This document shows, one piece after another, positions 26,201-34,218 of a stretch of DNA of 64,000 nucleotides. Made by a program: the position numbers and the translations under genes. Below the pieces are notes generated by a model. That model saw only the letters and a list, made by a program, of their open reading frames with translations. It did no database searches and had not been told where the DNA came from. Origin of the DNA: Desulfovibrio sp. X2 (GTDB lineage: Bacteria > Desulfobacterota > Desulfovibrionia > Desulfovibrionales > Desulfovibrionaceae); NCBI RefSeq assembly GCF_000422205.1, contig NZ_ATHV01000065.1, positions 124,001 through 188,000 of the forward strand. Reading direction: 5' to 3'. Within the stretch, counting starts at the first letter, position 1. Every line of letters begins with the position of its first letter.

Positions 26201-26576
26201 GGTCGTGCTCTGCGCCAACAACCATGCCCCGGATTCCCTGTCAGGTCTGCTGGTGGAGCTTGGCCTGCAGGGCATGGGCCTCGACCTCGACCTTCTCTCC
26301 AATCTGCGGCCAAGTCCCGTCGTATCTCGTCATTACACTGCGGGGCGCAAGGGGATCTTCTTTGCCGAGGAAAACGTCCGCTACGAGTACACTTTGATCA
26401 GCAAGAAGATCCCTCTGAAGGCAGGCGAATATATTCTCTCGGCATGCGGAGGGAGCATGAAGGGCAACTGCGCCATGGGGATCCTCGACGTGAACGACGA
26501 CGTCTGGCTTATCCCTCCGTCGCCCATGTCCAATACTGTTTCCGCAGCCGACGTGGCTGATTGGATGATGCGGTGA
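23241..26576 (+). CDS. Carbamoyltransferase (NodU/CmcH type) fused to zinc-ribbon methyltransferase and C-terminal module
   Basis: Residues 1 to about 570 are a carbamoyltransferase of the NodU/CmcH/TobZ family: GINGVSDIFHDASA at the N terminus, the PHHLAHAASAF metal-binding segment, TIDGSGE, and the C-terminal half with AQGRMEWGPRALGARSIL and NTSFN. These enzymes carbamoylate sugar hydroxyls with carbamoyl phosphate and ATP. From about 645 a zinc-ribbon (CPAC..., CANCGC) leads into a class I methyltransferase (motif I LDIGANAGQF at about 735, LWETLEHVADP). The last 130 residues form a beta-rich module resembling the insert in the protein at 16171. The N-terminal 1.5 kb is visibly AT-richer than the rest, which suggests a join of DNA from different sources. 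It sits between wzt and wzm, so it likely modifies the exported glycan. Confidence 0.85.
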   Translation: MIVLGINGVSDIFHDASATIVIDGSVIASVEEERFNRVKHTNGIPFNAIDFCLKKAGVKFSEIDYVGYYLLPELFIKTFYCDVVENYGGDEPSLTCYLTAGERIKNIERDLRNHYKWGRRTKFENVPHHLAHAASAFYTSGFDESLVLTIDGSGEFESSAVFYGNWPHLEKKHDFLVYPFSLGFIYAHFAEHLGFPGISGSGKLMGLAGFGKPINGLLDDVITLTNDLYRPIDIDLSFFNYHITGASFSAKGLSRFGEARRKSEGFSQWHYDLAATIQEALEKSIVHLVKATHELYPDVERLCTSGGVSLNISANRKILELGAFKEVYFTPASNDAGTSLGCAQALYHEHGEPKRRHLFSVYTGPDMTCDFDIDAALDKYKDEIEWEVLGADVANHAAKTLANGGIIGWAQGRMEWGPRALGARSILANPLVPDIKARMDRNVKKREPFRPYAASVLQEEAHKWFKMPISNYMLLETDVLDDVKHKIPGVVHVDGTCRPQSVSKESNPKYYDLLLNFFQITGCPLVLNTSFNMHGEPIVNTPEEILHDLLISGLDAVYINDVCVVRRHPECPTSVLQQEYTDKNDLSISEDITTQNSSGQATVAPSPRKKYSPAWFSVANIDSWQKAVQLWKAHGRELLSEQPKRPCPACACGDSTPLFQSYDGHAYHVCANCGCWFVPYQVDEHLFARFFVRNEEAARLARTMARNRLAVANDTDRDRFEMLLNRLEPSEESTILDIGANAGQFVSFAREKGFSAFGLEADPYALEEARRLERPVVCDAAQLPAQSYDMICLWETLEHVADPHALLLFAKSKLADGGIVALTMPNLNNLQLQQMRESNPHAHGGYNTPGHINFFGINQLRVLLERVGLSVIYYESMYSSDYVLQYGYLTGLCRGVQIGPVQDSERYFEYPASIDDIAPYLYSLEHRHKTGPILFCVAGRVEDQQRHISIGEKLRKHHTFELRRLGFAKIEHKIAIPFSVASNRKIQVVLCANNHAPDSLSGLLVELGLQGMGLDLDLLSNLRPSPVVSRHYTAGRKGIFFAEENVRYEYTLISKKIPLKAGEYILSACGGSMKGNCAMGILDVNDDVWLIPPSPMSNTVSAADVADWMMR

Positions 26577-26581
26577 GCAGC

Positions 26582-27385
26582 ATGAGAACGTTCATCAATC
26601 TCCTGAAGGTTCTTTTCGACAACCGCCGCATCATTGCGCTGACGACTCTGATCGAGCTCAAAAAACGCCATGCCGGCAGCGTGCTTGGTCCTGCCTGGAT
26701 CATCGTCTACCCTGCGCTGCTGCTCGTGATGTATCTGTTCATCTATCTCGCAGTGTTCAAGGTCAAGGTCACCGGCATCCATTCTCCCTTCGAATATTCC
26801 CTGTTCGTCCTGGCCGGTATCATCCCCTATCTGGGATTTTCCGAGGCGCTGAATGGGAGCGTGCTCCTGATCTCGCAGAACAGGCATCTCATCGCCAACG
26901 TCATCCTGCCGATGGAGGTGCTTCCTGTCCGGCTCATCTGCATCGCGCTCGTCTCGCAGTGCATGGGGCTCATAATCCTCATGACCATGCTCTGCCTTGG
27001 GGGGGGGATGGTGTCCTGGGCATGGCTCTGGATTCCGCCCATGTTGGTGTTGGAATTTTTTTTTCTGGCCGGCCTGGCATACATTTTTTCCGCATTGGGG
27101 GTGCTGCTCAAGGACCTGACCCAGATCATGGCCATAGTGACCCTGTTTCTGCTGTTCATATCTCCTGTCGGCTACACGCGGGAAATGGTTCCCCCGCAAC
27201 TTCGTATTGTCCTGTATTTCAACCCTGTTTACTATCTCGTCGAATGTTTTCGAGAGCCGCTTCTGTATGGCCATTCGCCTAGCATGGAGATCATGCGGAT
27301 ATACATCCCACTTTGCGGGATCCTCTTTTTCCTGGGCGGCGTCATGTTCAAGAAGACATTACACACACTGAGCGATCTAGCCTGA
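26582..27385 (+). CDS. wzm: Polysaccharide ABC exporter permease Wzm
   Basis: This is an ABC-2-type permease of 267 residues with about six hydrophobic segments, the membrane partner of Wzt. The N-terminal amphipathic region ends in LIELKKRHAGSVLGPAWIIVYP, a typical Wzm feature leading into the first membrane span, and ISPVGYTREMVP with YFNPVYYLVECFR near the end is also typical. Possible starts are TTG 26561, GTG 26573 (overlapping the previous stop) and ATG 26582; I use the ATG, preceded by GGTGAG. Translation is likely coupled to the carbamoyltransferase fusion. wzt and wzm are separated here by the 3.3 kb fusion gene, which is unusual because they are normally adjacent. Confidence 0.9.
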   Translation: MRTFINLLKVLFDNRRIIALTTLIELKKRHAGSVLGPAWIIVYPALLLVMYLFIYLAVFKVKVTGIHSPFEYSLFVLAGIIPYLGFSEALNGSVLLISQNRHLIANVILPMEVLPVRLICIALVSQCMGLIILMTMLCLGGGMVSWAWLWIPPMLVLEFFFLAGLAYIFSALGVLLKDLTQIMAIVTLFLLFISPVGYTREMVPPQLRIVLYFNPVYYLVECFREPLLYGHSPSMEIMRIYIPLCGILFFLGGVMFKKTLHTLSDLA

Positions 27386-27490
27386 AAGGCTATTCAAGGT
27401 TCAAAGGGCTGCTATTGAATGGTGTACTCTTTTCGCCGCAGGCGCGGCGTTCCTGTCCGAAATCCCTGGCCGGTAAAGAACAGGTAGGAC

Positions 27491-29479
27491 ATGTGCGGCA
27501 TCGCAGGTGAATACGCCCCCGGACGGGGGGCGACCGATATCTCCCTCATCACCAAGATGACGGACGCCATGCGGCATCGCGGCCCGGATGGCGCCGGATC
27601 ATGGCGCGCCATCGACGGGCGCTGCGCCCTGGGGCATAGGCGTCTTTCCATCATAGACCTCTCCTCGGCCGCGGACCAGCCCATGGGCAACACCCGCGGC
27701 GACGTCCACGTCGTCTTCAACGGAGAGATATACAATCACGGGGATATCCGGCGCGAACTCGAGGCTCTGGGCGTGGGCGACTGGCGGACCGACCACTCGG
27801 ACACCGAGGTTCTGCTCAAGGCGTACGAGCATTGGGGGATCGATGCGGTGCACCGATTCTACGGCATGTTCGCCTTCGCCATCTACGACGAACGAGCCCC
27901 TGGACAACCGGTGCTCCATCTGGTGCGTGACCGCATCGGCATCAAGCCCCTGTATATCGCGAAAAGCGGCGACTCGTGGATCTTCGCGTCCGAGATCCGG
28001 GCCCTTCTGCAGCACCCGCGCCTGACGCCGGAGATAGACCTCACCGCCTTCTGGCATTACCTGACCTTCATCGTCGCGCCCGCCCCGCTCACCATGTTTC
28101 GGGACCTCTTCAAGATCCCCGCTGGCGTCATGGTAAGCATCGATCACGAAGGCCGGGCCGTCGCGCGCCAGTACTGGGACTGCGCCCCCTCGGCCGCCGA
28201 GACGTGGCGTGAGTCAGACCTCTCCTTCGACGAGGCGACGGACGAATTCCTGCGGATCATGCGCTTGTCCATCGAGCGGCGCATGGTTTCGGACGTGCCC
28301 TTCGGCGTGCTGCTTTCCGGCGGAGTCGATTCCAGCCTCATCGTCGCGCTCATGAGTGAGATCATGGACCGGCCGGTGACCACGTTCTCCATCGGCTACG
28401 AAGGGCATGACGACCTGAACGAATTCCAGCACGCCACAAGCATCGCCGAGCGTTTCAACACGGCTCACCACACCACGCGCATCTCGCCGCGCGAGGCACA
28501 GGACTTCCTGCCGCTTCTCGTGCGCCTGCAGGATGAGCCCATAGCGGACAACGTCTGCATCCCGCTCTATTTCCTGGCCCGCCTCGTGCGCGAGCGCGGC
28601 ACCACGGTGGTTCAGGTGGGAGAAGGGGCGGACGAAAACTTTCTGGGCTACTGGTGGTGCGAGCACTACCGACAGAAGTACGAGCGGGTCTGGAGAAACG
28701 AGGGCGCGTCCCCCTGGTGGAAGCGACTGCTCGGAGGTGCCGCCTCCCTTTCGTCAGGCGACGAGGACGCCGCGATCCTCGCCCGCAAGCGGGCCGGACA
28801 GGAGCTCTTCTGGGGGGGAGCCGTCTGCTGGTGGGGCGAGATGCGTCGCAAGTTGACGCCGTCCACCGCACCGTTCGCGCAGGATATCCGTTGTCCCGTC
28901 GAAGGACTGCTCCCGGAGGCGCATCGCCAGCTCGACAGCGCAGGAGTGGTGGCCGGTTACCTGGCCGGGCTCACGGGAAGGCTCGCCGAGCCTGAGGTCC
29001 TGCAGAAGATCCCCTACATGGAGCTGAAGCTGCGCCTGCCCGAGCACCTGCTCATGCGCGTGGACAAGCTGACCATGGCGCATGCGATCGAGGCCCGCGT
29101 CCCCTTCCTGGACCACGACCTGGTCGAGTTCGCGCGCAGACTGCCCCCCTCCTACAAGCTGCACGACGGAGTGGGAAAACGCATCGTCAAACGCGCGGCG
29201 GAAAGATACCTCCCCCGGGAAATCATCTACCGAAAGAAGCAAGGCTTCGGCGCTCCCGTCGATCGCTGGCTCAAGGACAAGGATTTCGCGGCCCGGGCCA
29301 TGGCGGTCACGCAACGCTCGCGGCTGCTGGGCGAGGGACTCCTGGACAAGGAGTACTTCAGCACGCTCCTGAAACAGGAGACCTCCGTCGGCACGGGCCA
29401 TTCATTTCATGTCTGGACGGTGCTCAATGCGCTCATCTGGTACGAGTCCTGGATCGAGGGCCGGGAAGATGCGTTCTAG
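27491..29479 (+). CDS. asnB: Asparagine synthase (glutamine-hydrolysing) family amidotransferase, copy 1
   Basis: The 662-residue protein has a class II glutamine amidotransferase domain starting with the nucleophile Cys2 (MCGIAG) and containing RHRGPDG and FNGEIYN. The synthetase domain follows, with the ATP-pyrophosphate loop LSGGVDSS, FSIGYEG, VGEGADENFLGY and the C-terminal RVPFLDHDLVEFA. In polysaccharide loci such enzymes often amidate the carboxyl group of a uronic acid rather than make asparagine. Here wecB and wecC, which give UDP-ManNAcA, follow directly, so amidation of a mannosaminuronate is the best inference. A second copy lies at 34219. True asparagine synthesis cannot be excluded. 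Confidence 0.85.
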   Translation: MCGIAGEYAPGRGATDISLITKMTDAMRHRGPDGAGSWRAIDGRCALGHRRLSIIDLSSAADQPMGNTRGDVHVVFNGEIYNHGDIRRELEALGVGDWRTDHSDTEVLLKAYEHWGIDAVHRFYGMFAFAIYDERAPGQPVLHLVRDRIGIKPLYIAKSGDSWIFASEIRALLQHPRLTPEIDLTAFWHYLTFIVAPAPLTMFRDLFKIPAGVMVSIDHEGRAVARQYWDCAPSAAETWRESDLSFDEATDEFLRIMRLSIERRMVSDVPFGVLLSGGVDSSLIVALMSEIMDRPVTTFSIGYEGHDDLNEFQHATSIAERFNTAHHTTRISPREAQDFLPLLVRLQDEPIADNVCIPLYFLARLVRERGTTVVQVGEGADENFLGYWWCEHYRQKYERVWRNEGASPWWKRLLGGAASLSSGDEDAAILARKRAGQELFWGGAVCWWGEMRRKLTPSTAPFAQDIRCPVEGLLPEAHRQLDSAGVVAGYLAGLTGRLAEPEVLQKIPYMELKLRLPEHLLMRVDKLTMAHAIEARVPFLDHDLVEFARRLPPSYKLHDGVGKRIVKRAAERYLPREIIYRKKQGFGAPVDRWLKDKDFAARAMAVTQRSRLLGEGLLDKEYFSTLLKQETSVGTGHSFHVWTVLNALIWYESWIEGREDAF

Positions 29480-29509
29480 CCCCCCAAAAGACGAGACACG
29501 GACCGAGGT

Positions 29510-30661
29510 ATGAAAATTCTCGTTTTCGCGGGCACGCGGCCCGAAGCCATCAAGGTCGCTCCGGTCGTCCTCGCGCTTCGCGCGGACGGAAACTGCCAGG
29601 CCTTGCTCTGCTCCTCGGGACAGCACAGGGAGATGCTCGCCCAGGCCCTCGCGGACTTCGACCTGGCGCCCGATCGGGACCTGGCCGTCATGCAGCCAGG
29701 GCAGAGCCTGGCCTCGCTGTCGTCACGGCTGTTCACGGAGATTGACGCGCTGCTGGACCGCGAGCGGCCCGATTGGATACTCGTGCAGGGCGACACCACC
29801 ACGGTCATGGTTGCCGCGCTCTGCAGCTTCTACCGCGGCATCAAGGTCGCCCATCTGGAGGCCGGGTTGCGCTCGTTCGACCTGCGTGCCCCCTTTCCGG
29901 AGGAACTCAATCGCCGCGTGGCCGGCATCGTCGCCGACCTGCATCTTGCGCCGACCACGACCGCCCGGGACAACCTCCTCAGGGAAGGCGTACCTGAGGC
30001 GCAGGTGCTCGTCACGGGCAACACCGTCATCGACGCCCTGCTCCTTATACGGGAAAAGATCCGGGGCGACACGAGCCTCCTGGCGCCCGGCCTTGCGGAG
30101 GCGGTGTCCAGAGGAAGGCGCATAGTGCTCGTGACCGGGCACCGCCGCGAGAATTTCGGAGACGGATTCCAGAACATCTGCAGGGCGATTCGGCTACTTG
30201 CCGACAGGCACGAGGACGTCATGTTCGCCTACCCGGTCCACTTGAACCCGAGCGTCCGTGAGCCGGTCCTCCGGCTGCTCGCGAACCACCCGCGGATACT
30301 CCTGCTCGAGCCCGCGCCATACAAGAGCTTCATCGCGATGATGGACGCGGCCACTCTCATACTCACCGATTCCGGCGGCGTGCAGGAGGAGGCCCCGTCG
30401 CTCGGCAAGCCGGTCCTGATCATGCGCGAGGTGACCGAGCGCCCAGAGGGCGTCGCGGCCGGTGTCGCACGACTCGTGGGAACGGAGGAGGCAAGCATCG
30501 TCTCGGCCGTGGATGGGCTGCTCGGCGATGCCGAGGCTTACGCGCGTATGGCCACGTGCAGCAATCCCTACGGCGACGGAAAGGCCGCCGAGCGGATTCT
30601 CTCCGCGCTGCTCCCCGGGGAGGTCCTCCCGAAACAGAGGGGCGTGCCCTCGGCGGACTGA
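29510..30661 (+). CDS. wecB: UDP-N-acetylglucosamine 2-epimerase (non-hydrolysing)
   Basis: WecB interconverts UDP-GlcNAc and UDP-ManNAc. The 383-residue protein has the characteristic FAGTRPEAIKVAPV at the N terminus, VQGDTTTVMVAAL, HLEAGLRSFD, TGHRRENFG and the C-terminal TDSGGVQEEAPSLGKPVL with REVTERPEGV. All key family residues appear present and the length is standard. GAGGT precedes the ATG. It lies 30 bases after the first asparagine synthase and 153 bases before wecC, giving a two-step route to UDP-ManNAcA. Confidence 0.95.
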   Translation: MKILVFAGTRPEAIKVAPVVLALRADGNCQALLCSSGQHREMLAQALADFDLAPDRDLAVMQPGQSLASLSSRLFTEIDALLDRERPDWILVQGDTTTVMVAALCSFYRGIKVAHLEAGLRSFDLRAPFPEELNRRVAGIVADLHLAPTTTARDNLLREGVPEAQVLVTGNTVIDALLLIREKIRGDTSLLAPGLAEAVSRGRRIVLVTGHRRENFGDGFQNICRAIRLLADRHEDVMFAYPVHLNPSVREPVLRLLANHPRILLLEPAPYKSFIAMMDAATLILTDSGGVQEEAPSLGKPVLIMREVTERPEGVAAGVARLVGTEEASIVSAVDGLLGDAEAYARMATCSNPYGDGKAAERILSALLPGEVLPKQRGVPSAD

Positions 30662-30814
30662 ACGCCGGTGGTGCGGGACAATCATCCGGCCGGATTGTTA
30701 CGGCATGCCTTGGGCAGAAAGTTTGAAAACAGACACTGTCGTGCATCATGCTGATCACATGTTTCCTTCCTGAGGCGGAATACAATTCGACAATGACCAT
30801 CTACAATTGACGGA

Positions 30815-32068
30815 ATGGATATCGGAATGGACAGCATTTGCATACTCGGCCTCGGATACATCGGCCTCCCCACTGCGAGCCTCCTCGCCACGAAAGGCTT
30901 CAGCGTCCACGGGGTGGACGTGAACGAACGGGTGGTCAAGGCGTTGAATGCCGGGAAGATCCTCCTCCACGAGCCCGCGCTCGACGTCATGGTCAAGTCA
31001 GCCGTGGGCTCCGGTCGTCTCAAGGCGGACACCGCGCCCATCGAGGCCGACATCTTCATCCTCTCCGTCCCCACCCCGTTCGTGAACGGCAAGAAGCCCG
31101 ACCTCTCCTACGTCGAGGCGGCCACCCGCTCCGTTGCGCCGTATCTGCGCCACGGCAATCTCCTGATCCTGGAATCCACGAGCCCCGTGGGGACCACGGA
31201 GCGCATCTGCCAATGGCTGGCCGAGATGCGCCCGGACCTGGTGCTTCCCGGCGTCACGGACGGCTGCCCGCAGCTCCACGTGGCCCACTGCCCCGAACGC
31301 GTGCTGCCCGGCCGTATTCTCCGGGAGTTGGTGGAGAACGATCGTGTCGTGGGCGGCGTGGATGCGGCCTCCACAGCCAAGGCTATCGAGTTCTACGGCA
31401 GTTTCGTCCAAGGCGAGGTCCTTGCCACCACGGCACGCACGGCCGAACTGGTCAAGCTCATGGAGAACGCCTACCGCGACGTCAACATCGCCTTCGCCAA
31501 CGAAATCTCCCTCATCTGCCAGGAGCTTCAGATCAACGTCTGGGACGCCATCCGCCTGGCGAATCACCACCCGCGAGTGAACATCCTGACCCCCGGCCCT
31601 GGCGTCGGCGGCCATTGCATCGCCGTGGATCCCTGGTTCATCGTGGACAGTGCCCCCGCAACAGCGCGCCTCATCCGCACCGCGCGCGAGGTCAACGACC
31701 ACAAGCCGCATTCCGTCATCGCGCAGGTGCGCGCCAAGGCCGCGCGGTTCACTGCGCCCACGGTCGCCTGCCTGGGCCTCGCCTTCAAGCCGGACATCGA
31801 CGACCTGCGGGAGAGCCCGGCCCTCTTCATCACCCGGGAACTCCAGGCCCAGGGCGGCATGGAGATCCTGGCGGTCGAACCGAACATCAGAGAGCTGCCC
31901 GGGGAGCTCGGCGAGCTGCCCAACCTGCGCCATGTCCCCCTGAAGACCGCGCTGGAGGAGGCCGACATCCTCGTCTTCCTCGTCGCGCACCGCCAGTTTC
32001 AGAACATCGACCACGATCTGCTGCTCGGCAAAGTCATCATCGACGCCTGCGGCATGGTCCAGAACTGA
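30815..32068 (+). CDS. wecC: UDP-N-acetyl-D-mannosamine dehydrogenase
   Basis: WecC oxidises UDP-ManNAc to UDP-ManNAcA with NAD. The 417-residue protein has the N-terminal dinucleotide motif GLGYIGLPTA, the central ESTSPVGTTE, and the catalytic cysteine at about 268 in GPGVGGHCIAVDPWF, followed by LGLAFKPDIDDLRESPAL. These features place it with the UDP-ManNAc dehydrogenases rather than UDP-glucose dehydrogenases. ATG 30815 is used; ATG 30827 is nearly as good. Its product is the uronic acid probably targeted by the two amidotransferases. Confidence 0.92.
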   Translation: MDIGMDSICILGLGYIGLPTASLLATKGFSVHGVDVNERVVKALNAGKILLHEPALDVMVKSAVGSGRLKADTAPIEADIFILSVPTPFVNGKKPDLSYVEAATRSVAPYLRHGNLLILESTSPVGTTERICQWLAEMRPDLVLPGVTDGCPQLHVAHCPERVLPGRILRELVENDRVVGGVDAASTAKAIEFYGSFVQGEVLATTARTAELVKLMENAYRDVNIAFANEISLICQELQINVWDAIRLANHHPRVNILTPGPGVGGHCIAVDPWFIVDSAPATARLIRTAREVNDHKPHSVIAQVRAKAARFTAPTVACLGLAFKPDIDDLRESPALFITRELQAQGGMEILAVEPNIRELPGELGELPNLRHVPLKTALEEADILVFLVAHRQFQNIDHDLLLGKVIIDACGMVQN

Positions 32069-32082
32069 CCGTCGGAGACGCA

Positions 32083-34215
32083 ATGCTGCAGGCACTGATA
32101 AGGAAGGGCAAGGTAGAGCCGCGCGAGGTTCCCGCACCCAACGCCACTCCGGGCTGCGTGCTCATCAAGGTGGTGCACTCGTGCATCTCCGCGGGCACAG
32201 AACTTTCAGGCGTGCAGGCCAGCGGACGCTCCCTCGTGCGGCAGGCCCTGGAGCAGCCGCAGAAGGTTGCGAAGGCGCTGAACATGATCCGTGCCGAGGG
32301 GCTGCGCCCTGCCCTGGCCCGCATCCGCGGCAAGCTCGAGGCCGGCAGCCCGACCGGCTATTCGGCCGCCGGAGTCGTGCTGGCGGTCGGGGAGGGAGTG
32401 ACGGACCTGAGGCCAGGCGACAGGGTCGCCGCAGCCGGGGCCGGCTACGCCAACCACGCTGAATACGTGGACGTACCGCGCAATCTCGTCATGCGCATGC
32501 CGGACGGGCTCGACTTCGCGCAAGCAGCCACCGTGACACTGGGCGGCATAGCCATGCAGGGCGTGCGTCGGGCGGATCTGGCCCTGGGCGAATTCGTGGT
32601 CGTCTACGGAGTCGGTATCCTCGGACTCCTGACCCTGCGCATGGCCGTTCTTTCGGGCGCGCGCGTCATCGCCGTCGATCTGGACGACAGACGCCTCGAA
32701 CTGGCGCGCACCATGGGCGCAGAGCTGGCCTGCAATCCGTCGCGGGAGGGCGTCCCCGCCGCGGTTTCGCGGCACACGGGAGCACGCATGGCGGACGCCG
32801 CCATCTTCTGCGCCGCGACCGGCAATTCCAAAGTGCTTTCGGACGCCTTCGCCCTCGTGCGCCGAAAGGGGCGGCTGGTCATGGTCGGAGTCTGGGGCAG
32901 GGAGTTCGATCGCAATGACGTCTACGCCAGGGAGATCGACTTCCTGATCTCCACCTCCTACGGTCCGGGTCGATACGACCCGAGCTACGAAGAGGGAGGC
33001 TGCGACTACCCCTACGACTACGTCCGCTGGACCGAGTCGCGCAACATGTCCGAGTACCTCCGCCTGCTCGCCTCGGGCGGACTCGACGCGCGCCCTCTCG
33101 TGAGCGGCGTCTTCCCCATCGAGCAGGTGGAGTCAGCCTACGCCGCGCTCGATGCGCCCGAAAAACCCCTGATCGTCCTGCTCGACTATGGGAAAAAGGT
33201 TCCGGCCCTGGAGGACGCGTCCGCCCCTCCGGTCAGGCGGGTGCCCGTGACGCCTGTCCGGACAGCGGCCGGGCCGATCCGCGTCGCCGTCGTAGGAGCG
33301 GGCAGCTACGCCATGGGAATGCACCTGCCGAACCTGCAAGCCCTGGACGACCTCTTCACCATCCGGGCCATCTGCAGCCGCACGGGCACACGGGCCACGG
33401 CGGCCGCCGAGCAGTACCGGGCCGCTTACGCCAGCACGGACTACGACGAGATACTGGCCGACAGCGACGTTGATCTCGTGGTCCTGTGCACGCGCCACGA
33501 CCTGCACGGGGAGCAGGTGCTGCGGGCGCTCGGCGCGGACAAGCACGTCCTCGTGGAAAAACCCCTCTGCCTGACCGAGGAAGAGCTCGAGGCCATCGCC
33601 GACTTCTACGCGGATGGCAACGGCCCCATGCTTGCGGTGGGATTCAACCGGCGCTTCTCGCCCTTCGCACGGGACGTGGCCGAGGCTGCGCGTGAGCGCA
33701 CCTCTCCCCTCTTCGCGCACTACCGCATGCTCGCCGGCTACCTGCCGCCCGAACACTGGACGCATGGCCCCGAGGGAGGAGGCCGCATCGTGGGTGAGGC
33801 CTGCCACGTGGTGGACCTCCTTCGGAGCCTGACCGGCTCTGCGGTGCGCGCGGTCAGTTCGGCCGCGCTGCACCCCGCGCGCGGCCGCCATGGCGGAGCG
33901 GACAACAGGATCATCGTCCTCGAGTACGAGGACGGTTCCGTCGCGGACATCGAATACTGCACCTTGGGCTCGACGGATCTGCCCAAGGAGCTGCTGGAGG
34001 TCCATTTCGACGACAAAACACTGATCCTCGACAACTATCAGTCGATAACCGGCCATGGCGTGAAGCTCCCGGCGCGCACCTCGCCGCGCCCAGACAAGGG
34101 GCAGCGCGGGATGCTGCGCGAGATCGGCCTCGCGCTCACGGGGAAGAGGCCAGGCTGGCCGATCCCCCTGGACGAGTTGCTGGAGACCACGGCCGTGACC
34201 TTCGCGGTGCGCTGA
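32083..34215 (+). CDS. Bi-domain oxidoreductase, copy 2 (alcohol dehydrogenase + Gfo/Idh/MocA)
   Basis: The 710-residue protein has the same two-domain architecture as the gene at 16171 but without the inserted block. A medium-chain dehydrogenase occupies about 1-370 (GYSAAGVVLAVGEG, GVGILGLLTL). A Gfo/Idh/MocA domain runs from about 403 (VAVVGAGSYAMGM) to the end, with HVLVEKPL and GFNRRFSP. It starts 14 bases after wecC and ends three bases before the second asparagine synthase, so the three are surely co-expressed. This adjacency suggests that it acts on the uronic-acid-containing glycan or its precursor. The reaction is unknown. Family members elsewhere neighbour heparinase-fold proteins, as here. 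Confidence 0.85.
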   Translation: MLQALIRKGKVEPREVPAPNATPGCVLIKVVHSCISAGTELSGVQASGRSLVRQALEQPQKVAKALNMIRAEGLRPALARIRGKLEAGSPTGYSAAGVVLAVGEGVTDLRPGDRVAAAGAGYANHAEYVDVPRNLVMRMPDGLDFAQAATVTLGGIAMQGVRRADLALGEFVVVYGVGILGLLTLRMAVLSGARVIAVDLDDRRLELARTMGAELACNPSREGVPAAVSRHTGARMADAAIFCAATGNSKVLSDAFALVRRKGRLVMVGVWGREFDRNDVYAREIDFLISTSYGPGRYDPSYEEGGCDYPYDYVRWTESRNMSEYLRLLASGGLDARPLVSGVFPIEQVESAYAALDAPEKPLIVLLDYGKKVPALEDASAPPVRRVPVTPVRTAAGPIRVAVVGAGSYAMGMHLPNLQALDDLFTIRAICSRTGTRATAAAEQYRAAYASTDYDEILADSDVDLVVLCTRHDLHGEQVLRALGADKHVLVEKPLCLTEEELEAIADFYADGNGPMLAVGFNRRFSPFARDVAEAARERTSPLFAHYRMLAGYLPPEHWTHGPEGGGRIVGEACHVVDLLRSLTGSAVRAVSSAALHPARGRHGGADNRIIVLEYEDGSVADIEYCTLGSTDLPKELLEVHFDDKTLILDNYQSITGHGVKLPARTSPRPDKGQRGMLREIGLALTGKRPGWPIPLDELLETTAVTFAVR

Positions 34216-34218
34216 CCC

